Of a DNA stretch of 64,000 bases, positions 11,445 through 24,113 are shown piece by piece. The DNA is taken from the NCBI GenBank assembly GCA_028015205.1, contig CM051516.1, forward strand, positions 57,912,230 through 57,976,229, written 5' to 3'. A program made the translations under genes and the position numbers. The notes under the pieces were generated by a model. That model did no database searches and had not been told where the DNA came from. It saw only the letters and a program-made list of their open reading frames with translations. The first letter of the stretch is position 1. Each line of letters opens with the position of its first letter. The stretch is from Mytilisepta virgata. Taxonomy: Eukaryota > Mollusca > Bivalvia > Mytilida > Mytilidae.

Positions 11445-12749
11445 GGTGTCTTCCCGATTGTCCAACATTTGAAAATTACAGGTAAAAAAAGGTAAAAAAA
11501 TGTTGGACAATTGGGAATGTTTTGATAAGAATTATACATGTTGTTTAATTAGAAAATGTTTGATAAAGATAGTTCTGAGGTTCTGATTTTCATACATGTG
11601 ATATTCTTTTAATGGAAAATAAAAGAAAATAGTTATATTTAAATGTTTTATTTTCATTAAATAAATATGAAATTATACATGTATATTAAAGCAATGCACA
11701 TACTATTACAGTTATTAACAATAATTATTTAACATCAATCATTTGAATTGAACAATGTAGCACATATAAATAATCAGTCCAAATGCAATAAATAAGAGAC
11801 AATGTCTGCAAACTGGAACACACTAATTTCTTGATTCTGCAGTCGAACTTTCAGTTGCTGAGGTCGTTGGTTCAGTTGCGTGTATTTTCTGCGTTTCACT
11901 GGTCGTAGCTCTCCTGCTGCGTACTGGATGAGGGTGACTTCATTGACTGTCTGTTCTACCTTCAGATGCGTGAGTAGGCGGTAGATGTTTGGGTGTGGAA
12001 CCTGGATGATCTTCTTCATACTGCTATGCCACACTCCAGGTGGTTTGTTGAGATCTAGAAGAGATGCTGGCAAGCTTGGCATGAGGTTCTCTCGCTGACG
12101 GTATAATGTTGATTTTACTGACGGGAATGTTGGAAATTGTTCAACCATGCGTTGTGTTTGGTGTTCTTAGTTTGGCAATTTCCTGTTTTTAGACAGAAGG
12201 TACAGGAGTGGTTTCTTGTCGGCATCTCTTCTTGATGTGCTGCAGTACTTTATTTATCTCTAACTTTGCTGGGTTTGAGTACATTTCATATATTATATTT
12301 GAATTATGATTTTATTAAATAATTTACATTGCTTGACTTTATACTTAAATCAAAATCATTGTTAATTTATATAGTATTTGATTCCTAAAGCATTAAAAAT
12401 ACTGGATATTTAAAAAAATATATTAAATATTTTTCTTTTAAAAAGTATGATTTGTTTTGATAATATTGTTTGCTTCAGATTAAAATATCCAAAACAATAT
12501 TATAAGAAATAAATATATATTTCAAATTAAAATTATCTTTCATCTATTTTAAGAAAATTTTTATATTTAATCTATATAAATATTTATTTATTATTTATTT
12601 ATTTTAAATAAAAACCCCTTGCTACCCTCAAATTATAATGATGATCATACATTGTTTAATTAGCAACAATTAATGTAGGACAATCAGAACTTTTGTTGTT
12701 GGACAATCAGAACTCCATAATTTTAAAATGTTGGACAATCGGGAATAAA
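11445..12749. mobile_element. Non-autonomous MULE-type element
   Basis: A 10-bp target duplication CCATGCACCT flanks the element (11435-11444 and 12750-12759). The terminal repeats share TCCCGATTGTCCAACATTT (left from about 11451, right complement ending about 12744), with more GTTGGACAAT copies near 11500 and 12700. A duplication of 9-11 bp is typical of Mutator-like elements. The element encodes a short transposase-like remnant. It sits inside the THAP-type transposon. Confidence 0.75.
11774..12148 (-). pseudogene. MULE/FLYWCH transposase-like remnant, internally deleted
   Basis: A 124-aa ORF. Its beginning (FPSVKSTLYRQRENLMPSLP) resembles the start of MULE transposase domains linked to FLYWCH fingers. 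Its end (ILLRP-like YAAGELRPVKRRKYTQL, then a hydrophobic tail) resembles their C-terminal segment. The catalytic DDE core that should lie between is absent, as if the gene lost its middle, which fits the 1.3-kb non-autonomous element it lies in. Family match is from memory and unverified. Other hypothesis: an unrelated small protein. Confidence 0.4.
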
Positions 12750-13438
12750 CCATGCACCTACCACCTGTGGAGTAAATCAATATACCGGTAACAAAGTCAT
12801 TAGAAAGGTGTTATGAAAACCAGTTTTGACTGGTATTATAATTCAAATTACACAAAGAGCATAAAGTCCCATAACCAATATTAACCAAATTATAACTCTA
12901 CAAATGTGGGAATTATTTTATAAGTTGAATAATTTTTTTTTATTAAAATCCATCAAAATCTTTTATTAAAGTTTTAGGTGTACAGTGCAGTTTCTCCAAT
13001 GATTCTCTACATATTTTTATTATTACAACAAGGATTGTAAGAAATTACTTATCCCTCTGTACATATATATCTCTGATTAAACTAAGAAATTTATTATATT
13101 TTTATAAGAAAATTCTGAAATTTTATGAATCTGTCAATTCAATAAAAAAAAAACACATTACAATTCTACATCAAAATCTATATTACTATTCAGTAACTTA
13201 TATCACTATTTGTAAAACATCTGTTTTAAAACTATCAATTAATATTGTGTCTTATATTTGCTTGTTTAAAAAAATAGTGTTTGTTTTTTATTCCTATAAG
13301 ATGGTCTTCCATTTGTATTTATGTTATACACACCTTTCAAAATATCTTTCACTTTCATTCTTGTTATATATATGTATATGGGGGCATTTATTGAAATTTA
13401 TTGGCTATACTATTATAAATCACTAGCATTGCTGTCTT

Positions 13439-15699
13439 TTGGTACACAGATCTCAAAAATCTTCCAGGTTTGATTTTATTGGTTGATTTTGAGAAAGCAT
13501 TTGATACTATTGAATGGGATTTTATTCAAAGATCACTTACTGCTTTTAATTTTGGAGATACTTTTAAAAAATGGGTTAAACTACTGTATACGGGAATCTC
13601 AAGCTCAGTTGTTAATAATGGTTTCAGTTCAGAATCTTTCAAGATTGAAAGAGGTGTTCGGCAAGGTTGTCCTCTTTCTCCGTTCTTGTTTATTCTTGCT
13701 GCAGAAATTCTAGCAGTGACTATTAGAAATGATAAAAATATCTCCGGTATAAAAATTGGAGATGTGGAGATAAAAACCTCGCAGTTAGCAGACGACACCA
13801 CCTGTTTTTTCACAGATGAAAAATCTGCTAAATTTTGTTTGAATGTATTTAACGATTTTAGTAAAGTCTCTGGTCTGAAGGTTAATCTTTCAAAGACAGA
13901 AGCTATATGGATTGGGAGAGATAAGTTCAATAGAGAGGGCTCTTTACCTATTAAATGGTCTAGCAATTTCAAAACACTTGGCATGTATTTTGATACTTTG
14001 TCTAATTGCAACTCAAAAAATCTTAATCATTGTATTGACAACATGGAAAAAGTGCTTAAAATTTGGCAAGGGAGACATCTGTCACTGATGGGAAAAGTCG
14101 TGATTCTAAAATCATTAGCAATTTCAAAACTTATATACGTTGTATCATCAGAACATGTTACCACTAGTTATAGATCTAAGATCCAAGGTATTATTAGGAA
14201 TTTTATATGGTCTGACGGTCCATCAAAGATAAAGCATAGTGTCTTACAACTACCATTGAAAGATGGGGGTCTTAAAGCACCTAATTTTGAACATCAAATT
14301 ATATCCTTACGAATTATGTGGATCAAACGTTATATGTCCGATTCTAATGCTAAGTGGAAACATGTCTCTGATGCATTCTTTTCAAGACATTTCAAGCTGA
14401 AAGATATATTTTTCAGTAGATGTGACTTTGGTGACATTGATCTCAATGTTCCACCCTTTTATTCAGATATTCTTGATGCTTGGAATAGACTGAAAAGCTT
14501 GAATCAGCCCGACAACGCTTTTGAAGTTAAAAGGGAATTTATTTGGTTTAATCCCTTTATTAAGATTGATAGAAATTCTATATTTTTTAGACATTGGTAC
14601 AACAATGGTGTCAAATTTATAAACGATTTACTTTATAGTGACAATGGAGACTTTCTCTCACATGAGGCATTGAATGACAAGTATCAAGTGAATGCAACCT
14701 TTTTAGAAATTTTATCAATTAGGAATGCTATACCACGATCATGGAGGTCTTTGATAATGAATGACAAAACAAAAGTAGAGAGCAATTCTTTCAAAGTTAT
14801 TTTCAAACATGATCAGAAGCTCCTACCACTATGTAAGATGAGCTCTCAAGATGTCCGTAATATGCTTTTGAACGAAAATGTTTCACCAAAAGCAGAAGAA
14901 AAGTGGGAAGATATATTCAATATTCAGATAAACAAACAAACATGGGAAACTATTTATAAATTACCGTTTGAATGTACTATGGAAAGCCGTCTTCAATCTT
15001 TTCAGTATAAGGTATTGCATAGAATTGCTGCACATAATTATTTATTAAAGAAATATGAATATGTTGATGATGATAAGTGTGTTAAATGCAATGCTGTTGA
15101 AACAATAGAGCACAAATATTTTGAATGTCCAATGATAAAACCTTTTTGGCAAAATTTTGAAACGTGGTGGAAAAATGTATCTGGTGTTGATATAAAGATG
15201 TCTTTAGATAAAGTCATATTTGGAATATTTATACATAATAACCAAGAAGTGATCAATTTTTGTATACTTCTAGCAAAATATTTTATTAATATGATTTCAT
15301 ATAATGATCCCTTACATGACATAAACTTCAATTCTTTTTTACTTTTTCTAAAACGAAGACTTATTCTTATGGAATATATGTTTCTCTCGCAGGATAAATT
15401 GTATGTTTTTAGACAAAAATTTGGATTTCTTTACGATCTTTTTGTAGAATAAAGTGCTCCACTAACCACTCATATAACCACAGTAACTTTATTAGTTATA
15501 CAGTATTTCAAAATACCAGCATCTCTTTTATAAAAGATATAGATAATTATGTACACTTAAACAACCAATTGAATGAACCGAAAATTATATATACATTTGT
15601 TAGAGTGAACTATACCTCTCAATATGCATTTTACATCATGTATTGCTTATGTATATGCACTGTAGTTTAACCATGAAAAAATTAATAAAAAAAAAAAAA
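13439..15699 (+). mobile_element. 5'-truncated LINE retrotransposon
   Basis: A 14-bp target duplication AGCATTGCTGTCTT is present at 13425-13438 and, after the A-tract, at 15700-15713. The insert begins in mid-ORF and ends in about 240 bp of 3' UTR plus an oligo-A tract (15685-15700), the hallmark of target-primed reverse transcription with 5' truncation. It lies inside the THAP-type transposon, and the target sits in that element's AT-rich interior. Confidence 0.9.
13440..15452 (+). pseudogene. LINE ORF2 fragment: reverse transcriptase and C-terminal zinc knuckle
   Basis: The frame is open from 13440 through the TAA at 15450-15452 without an internal stop. It starts just before RT motif A (LLVDFEKAFDT), then motif B (GVRQGCPLSPFLF), motif C (LADDTTCF, catalytic DD) and thumb segments. 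The C-terminal part has the zf-RVT pattern CVKCNAVETIEHKYFEC. The endonuclease and RT fingers are missing through 5' truncation, so it is a dead copy although the remaining frame is intact, indicating a recent insertion. The style is that of L1/Tx1-like LINEs; clade is uncertain. Confidence 0.88.
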
Positions 15700-15988
15700 A
15701 GCATTGCTGTCTTCATCCATAATATATTCCTTCTGGTCGATGTAAACAAGTTCAAGAGTAGCCCGCACTGTACGTCATTTCCGGTCAATCGGGGTCACTC
15801 AGCGAGAAAACCCTGTTTCCGGAAATAGCGCTGATTGGATTTCCCACAGGTAAAAATAATCCAACTTCACTCGCTATTTTCTCCGTTATTACTTGACCAA
15901 ATTTCATCGGGTTTTTTGCGTTTTTATACGTTTATTTAGTACTACAAAATGAAAATAACTTGCTATAAGCGTTTTAGTTCCACTTTAA

Positions 15989-18640
15989 TTTTTTTTAACA
16001 TTGCACCCAACTGACGAGACACTATAAACCAAACAATAAAAAAGTTAAATTTGAACTGTATGAAAATTGAAATGAAAGATCATCACAAAATTTGTGAATT
16101 TCTCTTTCTTGATTGGTAATATGTCAGTATCTTCTGGGTGTGGCGTCTACATTTCTCAGTTTAGCAATACTCGTGGGCATGTTTAAGTTACGCGACTTCA
16201 AAGAGAGAGCATTATTGATGTAACAAAAGTTGGTCAGTCAGGGTTTTATCAGGGATAGACTGTTGTCAGACATTTTACCATCATAACTGGAATTCATGAA
16301 TGCTGTCGATTTCAATTGAACTCTATGACGAGATGTTATTAAATCATTTAAAGGCATGTTACTTCTGATTATTTTCTTTAAGTAAAGTCAAGAAATAAAG
16401 TTTTTGATCAGCAGCAACGAGTCCTTAGTAGTTTTACAGTATTGTTACGAAACGTTTTGAGCCATCGTCGGAATCGGTCTTGGTTTCAGACGATGGTTTT
16501 GACCCTGTAATCTTAAATTATGTACTGTTCAAACATATTCATGGTTTCTAGCTAGCGGTTATCTTCATGGTAATAATGCTGTATTGGCTTTCACAGCGTG
16601 TTTCATATATCAGAGGGATAATAAGTATTGTTTGACTGATACCACCTGTAGCACATGTCTAATAATACATTTACTCTGACATTTTATTTAGAAACAATTT
16701 AAGCGTATTCGCATTTAATAAACTGATTTTGTGTAAAATATTAACTATAAAACAATGAACAACACGAACTCCTATAAAAACCAGGAATTAACTAAGGTGC
16801 TCCGGAAGGGTAAGCAGTTCATGCTCCGTATACTGCATATAAATTGCAAAATGAAAGAGAAGTTAAGGTGTCAAAAAACTATTATTACAATTGAGTCGAT
16901 ACCGTTGCGAATAAGAAATTCATTTGAATATCCTCTTGTGTGAAACTAACTGAAACCAAACATTGCATTCTTTTAATGTGCAGATAAAGTCCAGCTGAGC
17001 AATACGGGCTAATTGGAACCTATATTTATATTGCAGAATGATTGTATACATATTGAAGATAAATAGGTTCTTACAAGAGTTCAAATTGAAGACTGGAAAA
17101 TCGTCGAGCTTTTAAAATTCACGTCTTTCCTCAGTGGAACGAGGGGAAAGACGCTGAATTTAAAAAAAAAGAGTTGAAGAGTTTCCAGTTCTTCACTTTT
17201 GAACGAGTATAAGAACCTATTTCTTCTGTAAATACTCGATTTGTAGGTTTCATGTACCTAGGTAAATTCATTGAGCAAAGTCGACGAAGTTAGATAACGT
17301 TACGCCTGATTAGTCAAAAGGTACGACAAAAGAATTCGGATTCAACGTCACAACGTCAGGAGATCAATGCACGGGCAACGACATTGGTATACCGACGAAA
17401 TGTGCATCAAAATTGGTATCAAAGAACTTTATTTGATCTTATGTTGAACCACTTGGCCAACTGGGAACAAAATTTTATAGAATGGTCCTTAGGTGGTTGC
17501 CTTTACCAATCGTAACTATGGGGCTAATAGAGAAAAACTTTGAAACATCCTTAAGTATTGCCCTTTAAAATTATATCCAATGACCTAGATTGCTAAAAAC
17601 TATGGCCAAAAAAGCCGATATTACTTAAACATACGGGTTTATGGGATAATTCAAATAAGGATCTTGTCTGAAAAGATTAAGTCAACATTTGGAACCTAGG
17701 TAGTTCTCTTTAGATCCCTAACCAAGATATATTTCATAACAGGAATTTACTGGAAAATTCTCTTAACGATCTTTTTGTTTGAATCCACTACGCCAATTAG
17801 AACCAAACAGTTCTTTCAAAATTAATTATATTCAATAATTAACCAAGACTGCTAACCAAGATGCTGCCACCACCAAGCTTGGCTTTACCTACTTGGAAAT
17901 GCTTTAAACATATCTTATCTGAAACCAATGAACCCATTGTAATCGTTCTGTCGTAGCTGTTGTGGTTCTTTGATGTTTCTTTTTATATTGCATCCATAGA
18001 ACTACAGATTTTACTGGTTTAAAAACATTAATTTATAAATCACATATTAATTTTAAGTGAGACAGACCTAATGGCAGCCATTGTTTCAACGTAAGACATG
18101 GAACATGACATTAACAAACAACGACTACAATTCCGGCATGAACCAGCTACGTCGACAACTTCTTGTTGGTATATTGTACGCATTGTTGGCTAGTAGTGAC
18201 ATTATCATTATCAACTGAAGTTCATCTGAACATTGTTTTGATAGTGAAACAGTGACATTCTCTAGTTTGTTATGTCTGATCCTCTTTTTTTTTAATTTAA
18301 AGTATGATAAACCAGATATATAAATTACTTATGACTGATAGGGTAAAAGAGCAGATTGTTACCCCGAGAAAACATTGTGAACCCAGGCGAACCAAGGTTA
18401 CGAAGGTGTCAAATATTGCAGTTAGTTAATTGTGTTAGCTACTTAAGTATTTAACTGATCACCAATAGTATTCTTTACTTGTTTTCAAAATTTAAATGCA
18501 GGAATTTATATTCAAATCAAAAGTATATTTCCAAAAGTTATTGTTTGTTAGTTGAAATATTGTCATATGATTTTAAAAGAATAACCCATCTTCAAACATT
18601 TACAAAAAGTATGTCCACAAATGTATGTAAAATTAATAAA
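15989..18640. other. Flank between units 1 and 2, no gene seen
   Basis: Positions 16000-16740 repeat the flank seen at 23.5-24.1, 40.1-40.7 and 53.5-54.1 kb (GTGTGGCGTCTACATTTCTC, GAGCCATCGTCGGAA). At 16795-16850 is a fragment of the dispersed GGTGCTCCGGAAGGG repeat. Positions 17062-17222 form a fold-back. The remainder is AT-rich without recognisable coding. Confidence 0.5.
17062..17222. repeat. Fold-back element
   Basis: About 70-nt arms: AATAGGTTCTTA, GAGTTCAA, CTGGAAA and GTCTTTCC on the left are mirrored by GGAAAGAC, TTTCCAG, TTGAAC-like and TAAGAACCTATT on the right. It could form a long hairpin. Confidence 0.6.
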
Positions 18641-18738
18641 TGCTTTTATTTTCAATATTTATAATAAATCATTGTAAACTAAATTTTCATTACATTTTAG
18701 TCATATTAATCAATAATTGATATCTTTGACTGAATATT

Positions 18739-19515
18739 TTAATATATACGGAATCCAGAAAAGGTCGTGAGAGGGATGTTATGGGTATAATACCCACTTC
18801 CAGAATAACGCCTTACCCATACTTTATCCCCTTTCTGAAGACGCACAAGAGCCATGTTTGTTCCAGTTTGATGTAATTGTGCTGAAGAGGTCATATATGA
18901 CATTGTTCTAACCATAGAATTTCCGTTTAATACTATATCAAGATATAGATGCGTAGTGTAGTTGGACACAACAGCAATATAGAAGACAAATGTGCCATCA
19001 GTTGGAGAAGTGAATATTCCAGTAGAAGTACTATAACCTCCTCCAATATAGAATATTACTTTGTCAAATACAAGTGTAGATCCAGTCCAAGAACTGCTTG
19101 ATGAAGTTACTCCTACAGTAAAACCGACCTTTCCCTTGGAGTGTACTAATTCCAATGAGGTTACTGTCAGAGAGAGCTTATCCTGGTCTTGAACGCATTG
19201 CTGAATATTCCGTTGTAAGGTATTTATTGTGTTGTTGATATCATCTGAAATAAAACAACTTAGAATGTTAAAATTATAATTATACTAACTTTACTGAAAG
19301 AGAATCTTTTTCGCCACGTACAAAATCCTACTTGCAATTTCTACAGCTTTTTGAAATTCGAATGAAAAATCTGGTTCACTTAGATTTTGAATAGGCGACA
19401 TTTATATAAAAATAATAAAATTTTCACGGCTTCATGACAGAAAAAACATCGATGGCGAGATTGGGTATTCATCCAGTGCATTCTGTTATCTTTATAGCAT
19501 GTCTTCGTGTTCAAA

Positions 19516-19555
<40 letters not shown>

Positions 19556-20633
19556 GTACAGGGATATAAAATAAAAATGCTGTTTAGATAAAGATACATT
19601 TGAATTATGAATTAGATTAATACAATCAATTAAGAGCAGTTAATTTGTTCTAGATGTCACTGCAAAGAACGTGCTAGATTACTGAAAGTAAATATCTTCA
19701 AATTAAAACTCTTATTCCTACACTGTAATATCCAAATTCATTTTTTATATCAATTATAGAAGACAATTCTTCTTCAGAGGTGTCGATCGATAATTTTGAA
19801 AAATCCCTGTCTCTTTAGTAACTATAGAATTGTTCATTACATAGAAAAACTACAGCGATTCCACTAAAGCTAACATAAAAATTACCGGCTAAAAGCTTAG
19901 TGACATTCGCACGAAATATTTTCATATCTAATAAAGACGATTGAAGTTCCAGTTGTCTGCCATCTGCCTCGGTAAGACTATCTGTTAATCTGTCATATGT
20001 TCTGTTCACAAAGTCAAACACTGATCGATTATACTCTTGTAGTCGTTCTGGGATACTTTTGTCCAGTTCATGTGTGTGATCATTGAGATTGAGTAGGGTT
20101 ACTGAAAGGTAACGAACTTCAATTTTGATGTCACCAAGTATACCAGAAATATTGCGCTCAAAAGTTTCTCTCTTTTCTTTGAAATTGCGCTCAAACTGAT
20201 TTTGTTCGTTTTTTATTTGCAATATTTCAGATGTAATATTATCGACATTTATGTTCACAAAATCCAACTGTTGCTTTATAGTTGTATTCACAACATCCAG
20301 TTGTTTCTTTAGGTTAAGATTTTCACCATTCAAGCGTTGGTTTTCGCGTTTGAGCTCGTCCGATTCTCTTTTCAAGCTGTCAACCATATCCTGCATGGAA
20401 ACCATATCCTCTTTTAATATCATAACATCTTGCATCAATAAATGTACATTTTTTACCATGGACATACGTATAATTGTTTCTTGATTCAGAAGTTGTCTGA
20501 GAACATCAGAATCTTTACCAGTAGGTACGTTTAGAAGAAAATCCGTCAAATTTTGGTTTTCAGTATCAATTAGTGAAAATCCTTGTGTAACATACAGAAA
20601 AGCAACTACTGCAAACACCAATGGATACATCAT
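18739..20633 (-). CDS. C1q gene 2: secreted coiled-coil C1q-domain protein (two exons)
   Basis: Exon 1 is 20633-19886 and exon 2 is 19244-18739 (donor GCCG|GTAATT, acceptor TTTCAG|ATGAT), with the same exon sizes and phase as gene 1, giving 417 aa. It has a signal peptide 1-20, a coiled coil about 60-125 and a C-terminal C1q domain. The stalk is nearly identical to gene 1, while the C1q exon differs at several exposed-loop positions (for example SNYTTHLYLDI against SYDTNDLYLVM), suggesting ligand-face diversification. The intron is 641 bp and holds an (AT)n microsatellite at about 19524-19551. The polyadenylation motif is at 18650-18645. Confidence 0.9.
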
Positions 20634-20677
20634 GGTAAAAAGACAGCAAACACTGCGTCACAATTTTTGTGGCTATC

Positions 20678-20711
20678 TTATATATACCATGTTCAATTGA
20701 CAATCTATTGG
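20678..20711 (-). promoter_or_regulatory. C1q gene 2 core promoter
   Basis: TATATATAAG on minus at about 20686-20677 and CCAAT at 20711-20707, with the same spacing to the ATG as gene 1. Confidence 0.65.
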
Positions 20712-20789
20712 TTACTCAGAACGTCGTTCAGCAATACTATCACGCCCTCTCTGGTATATTTTATTGTTATCGAAACAGATTTAATTTAA

Positions 20790-23700
20790 ATAAACTACAC
20801 TGTGTGAAGGAATTTTAGAATATTCCATGTGACATGCATATTATTTGGTAATATATCTTATCAACATAGTTTCATAACAAAGAAAAGAACCGGACATTGT
20901 TAGCATTAGCTTTTGTCTGAAAATACTATAAGGAATCCGCAATAGTAAATGAACTGTACTTCATCATAAGGCTCTGTCTTGTCTTCGTTGTTCTTCCGAG
21001 TTTGTCAGATGTCTCGATTTTCCCCTCCTTCGAATATCCCTTTGGTATTTCCTGACAATACTTACTATACCGATTTTAATTTATTTAGTATGTCTGGTTA
21101 CCGAGATTTAAGTATAAACTCACAATCCAAGTCATTGCGCTGGGAAAATTAGATCAAGGCCACACTGCTACCACAGAAAAATATCAAACCAATTATAAAT
21201 GTTAAAATGAAATGAAATGGAATAATCGTCAAGGAGATGACAATAAAAAAACTCTAGATGTTCAACTTGCTATAAAATTCCCCAAATCTCACAGGTATAT
21301 GAAAAAAATAATCTAGCCAAGTACTTCATTCAACCAAAGACAAAAACTAGACCAGAATGTTTCAAGAATTCAGGCTTTATATACAATGTCTATATCATGT
21401 TATGTAATAAAGTTTTAGGTGTGAATTTTTTTCTTAATGAGATCTGTAAAACGTAAAGTCAAAGTGAATACAAACTTCCATGATTAATGCACATAAGGGT
21501 GGCAGAATTTTATAAATTTTTAAAAAATTATGGCATCAACATGAGTTAAAATTGCATGGTTTTTGAGGGCCTTTTTATTAATTAGCTCTTTCAGACTTTA
21601 AGTAAAGTCAAGAAATACCAAAGAGATATTCGAAGGAGGGAAATATCGAAACAACTGACAAACTCCGGAGAACAACGAAGCAGTCTCTGCTTCCTGCAGG
21701 ACGCCCGCCATGCTGCCCATGTCAAATCCGGTATGAGGAAGGGACATCAATAGAACAGGTCCATTTTCATTTTGTAGACGGTTTTCTTCATACCTGTCAA
21801 CCAAGCTCTGGAATAACGTATGAGTTGTGAAATATATACTCCATATCCCAGAGCTTCTGGAATGTAGCTGCTCAAAAATGGAAAGTTGACGATTGAAAAG
21901 TCAAAGTCACCCCGTTTGTCGTTATGTGTTGTATTCAACCTTCCTCTGGTATCTACTTTTTTTGATATTTTAACTCTTCTTAGTAAAAATAAGCTCCAAG
22001 TAACCAAGAATCTTAACTATGAATTTATCAAGTTAGTCAACAACGAAACAATTTAAAGGTGAAATGATATATATCGAATAACTTAGTCTTTTAATGAACA
22101 ACAGTCATTTACAAAATATTGTCATTCCAGATGTGATTTCTTTGGTGAAAGGAATAGCTATAGCCATAAATAAACTAGACAATAACTTGAACCAAGGCTC
22201 CATAATACTTGGATAATAGTTAATAGTCCTTTCAATAAAGAAGTTGAAATCAAATTTAATACAGGAAAATTATATTGCAGATTTTATATTAACAAATTAT
22301 TGTTAGTTAAAAGACCACGGGAAAATGTTATCTGGCGAGTATAAGTATTTAAAATGTAAAAATAATAATAAAATAGATGTGGAGATGTGAATCTTTAAAA
22401 TCGCTTGAATTCCATTAAGGACGACCAACAACAAGCATATTCTCATCTTCACCTTTATTTATCCCAATTTAAAGTAGACAACAAAATGGATAATAGAAAA
22501 GGTCAACAATAACATACCGATCAATCAAAGCAACCCAACTGACAAAAAACGGACAAAAAATAACATAAAAGTGTACAAAACACAAACATGAACACAGCAG
22601 AGAGTCCGGATAGTCTGACTTGGTACAGACACTGAAAAGTGGTGGGTTAAACCGGTTGTATGTGTACCCAAACCTCCCCTTATCTATCCTGACACTCTGG
22701 TGTATACAACACACTATAAAAACCAATACAGGATTATTACCAATAAGGCGGCCGCTTGTTAAAACTGAAAAATAGAGTGGATGGTACATAATTTGTATTA
22801 ACGCATTTACAGTAAACGGTCATGAAACAACGTTGCATATAAACAATAAAATACAATATAAAGTGAATGTAGGTTGTTATGAATACACTTTTTGCCACCG
22901 ATGTATTTTGAATTGAACAAACAGCAGTCTAAATTATAGCGAAAAATTCTTATCAATTAGATGTGTTTTTAAGGAGACCAGTTTCAGTACAGAGATTCTT
23001 AGTTATATAATTACTTCAGTAATGATGATATGGTATTCAGTTTCTACTTACACATAACTCAGGTTACCTCTTACATAGGACTAATTGACAGACGTTTAAG
23101 TATACACGTACTTTTGGAAATGTATGAAGTGTCTCATTTAAATAGATGGTTTCTGTTGCACTTTTGTTATTTTGAAATTTTAATTTTTCTTAAGACATAT
23201 TGGGCTATTTATTTCATTAATTTTTTAACATTGAACACAACTGATGAGACACAATTGGTTTAAATATTTATATATATTTATATATATATATATAACTGGA
23301 ATCATAGAATTTATACTTAAACATACATACAGTTTCTTAGTAGAAACTTAAAAAAAAATTAATTCACAAATTATATTTACAAAGCATACATTTGAATTTT
23401 GACATAAAAGGTGAATATTTTATAGAATCTCTCTGTTGCATTAATTGCTTAGATTATTTATTGATATTTGCAGTGTAATATTTGGAAGTCGATTAGATAG
23501 TAACCTAAAGGTGAAATTTAAACTGTATGACAATTGAAATTAAAGATCATCACAAAATTTGTGAATTTCTCTTTCTTGATTGGTAATATGTCAGTATCTT
23601 CTGGGTGTGGCGTCTACATTTCTCAGCTTAGCAATACTCTTGGGCATGTTTAAGTTACGCGACTTCAAAGAGAGAGCATTATTGGTGTAACAAAAGTTGG

Positions 23701-24112
23701 TCAGTCAGGGTTTTATCAAGGATAGACTGTTGTCAGACATTTTACCATCATAACTGGAATTCATGAATGCTGTCGATTTCAATTGAACTCTATGACGAGA
23801 TTTTATTAAATCATTTAAAGGCATGTTACTTCTGATTATTTTCTTTAATAAATTTTTGATCAGCAACAACGAGTCCTTAGTAGTTTTACAGTTTTGTTAC
23901 GAAACGTTTTGAGCCATCGTCGGAACCGGTCTTGGTTTCAGTCGATGGTTTTGACCCTGTAATCTTAAATTATGTACAGTTCAAACATATTCATGGTTTC
24001 TAGCTAGCGGTTATCTTGGTGGTAATAATACTGTATTGGCTTTCACATATATCAGAGAGATAATAGATACTGTTTGACTGATACCCCCTGTAGCAAATGT
24101 CTAATAATACAT
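20790..24112. other. Upstream flank of gene 2, repeat-rich, no gene seen
   Basis: It shares blocks with the flanks of genes 1, 3 and 4. An inverted pair of a dispersed repeat (GAAATACCAAAGAGATATTCGA type) lies at about 20990-21055 (minus) and 21600-21690 (plus). Positions 22440-22800 match 8340-8700. Positions 23515-24100 match 16.0-16.7 kb. Confidence 0.5.
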
Positions 24113-24113
24113 T

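Larger units (their letters stand above)
9119..15984. mobile_element. THAP-coding DNA transposon (Kolobok-like) with two nested insertions
   Basis: Ends are inverted repeats of about 88 bp (9119-9206 and 15896-15984) starting AGTGGAACTAAAACGC, each flanked by TTAA (9115-9118 and 15985-15988). A second inverted block lies inside (CCGGAAGTGACGTACTGTGC near 9296-9316 against 15755-15785). The paralogous flanks at about 23210, 39740 and 52740 run uninterrupted (CATTAATTTTTTAACATT) and act as empty sites. A THAP-start ORF lies near the left end. THAP plus TTAA fits the Kolobok superfamily; a P-type element (8-bp duplication) is the alternative because the T-rich target is ambiguous. A MULE derivative and a LINE are nested inside. 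Confidence 0.75.

Noticed and set aside
22469..22789. 106-aa minus-strand ORF
   Set aside because: It is interrupted in the paralogous copy at 8360-8700, so there is no sign of coding constraint.
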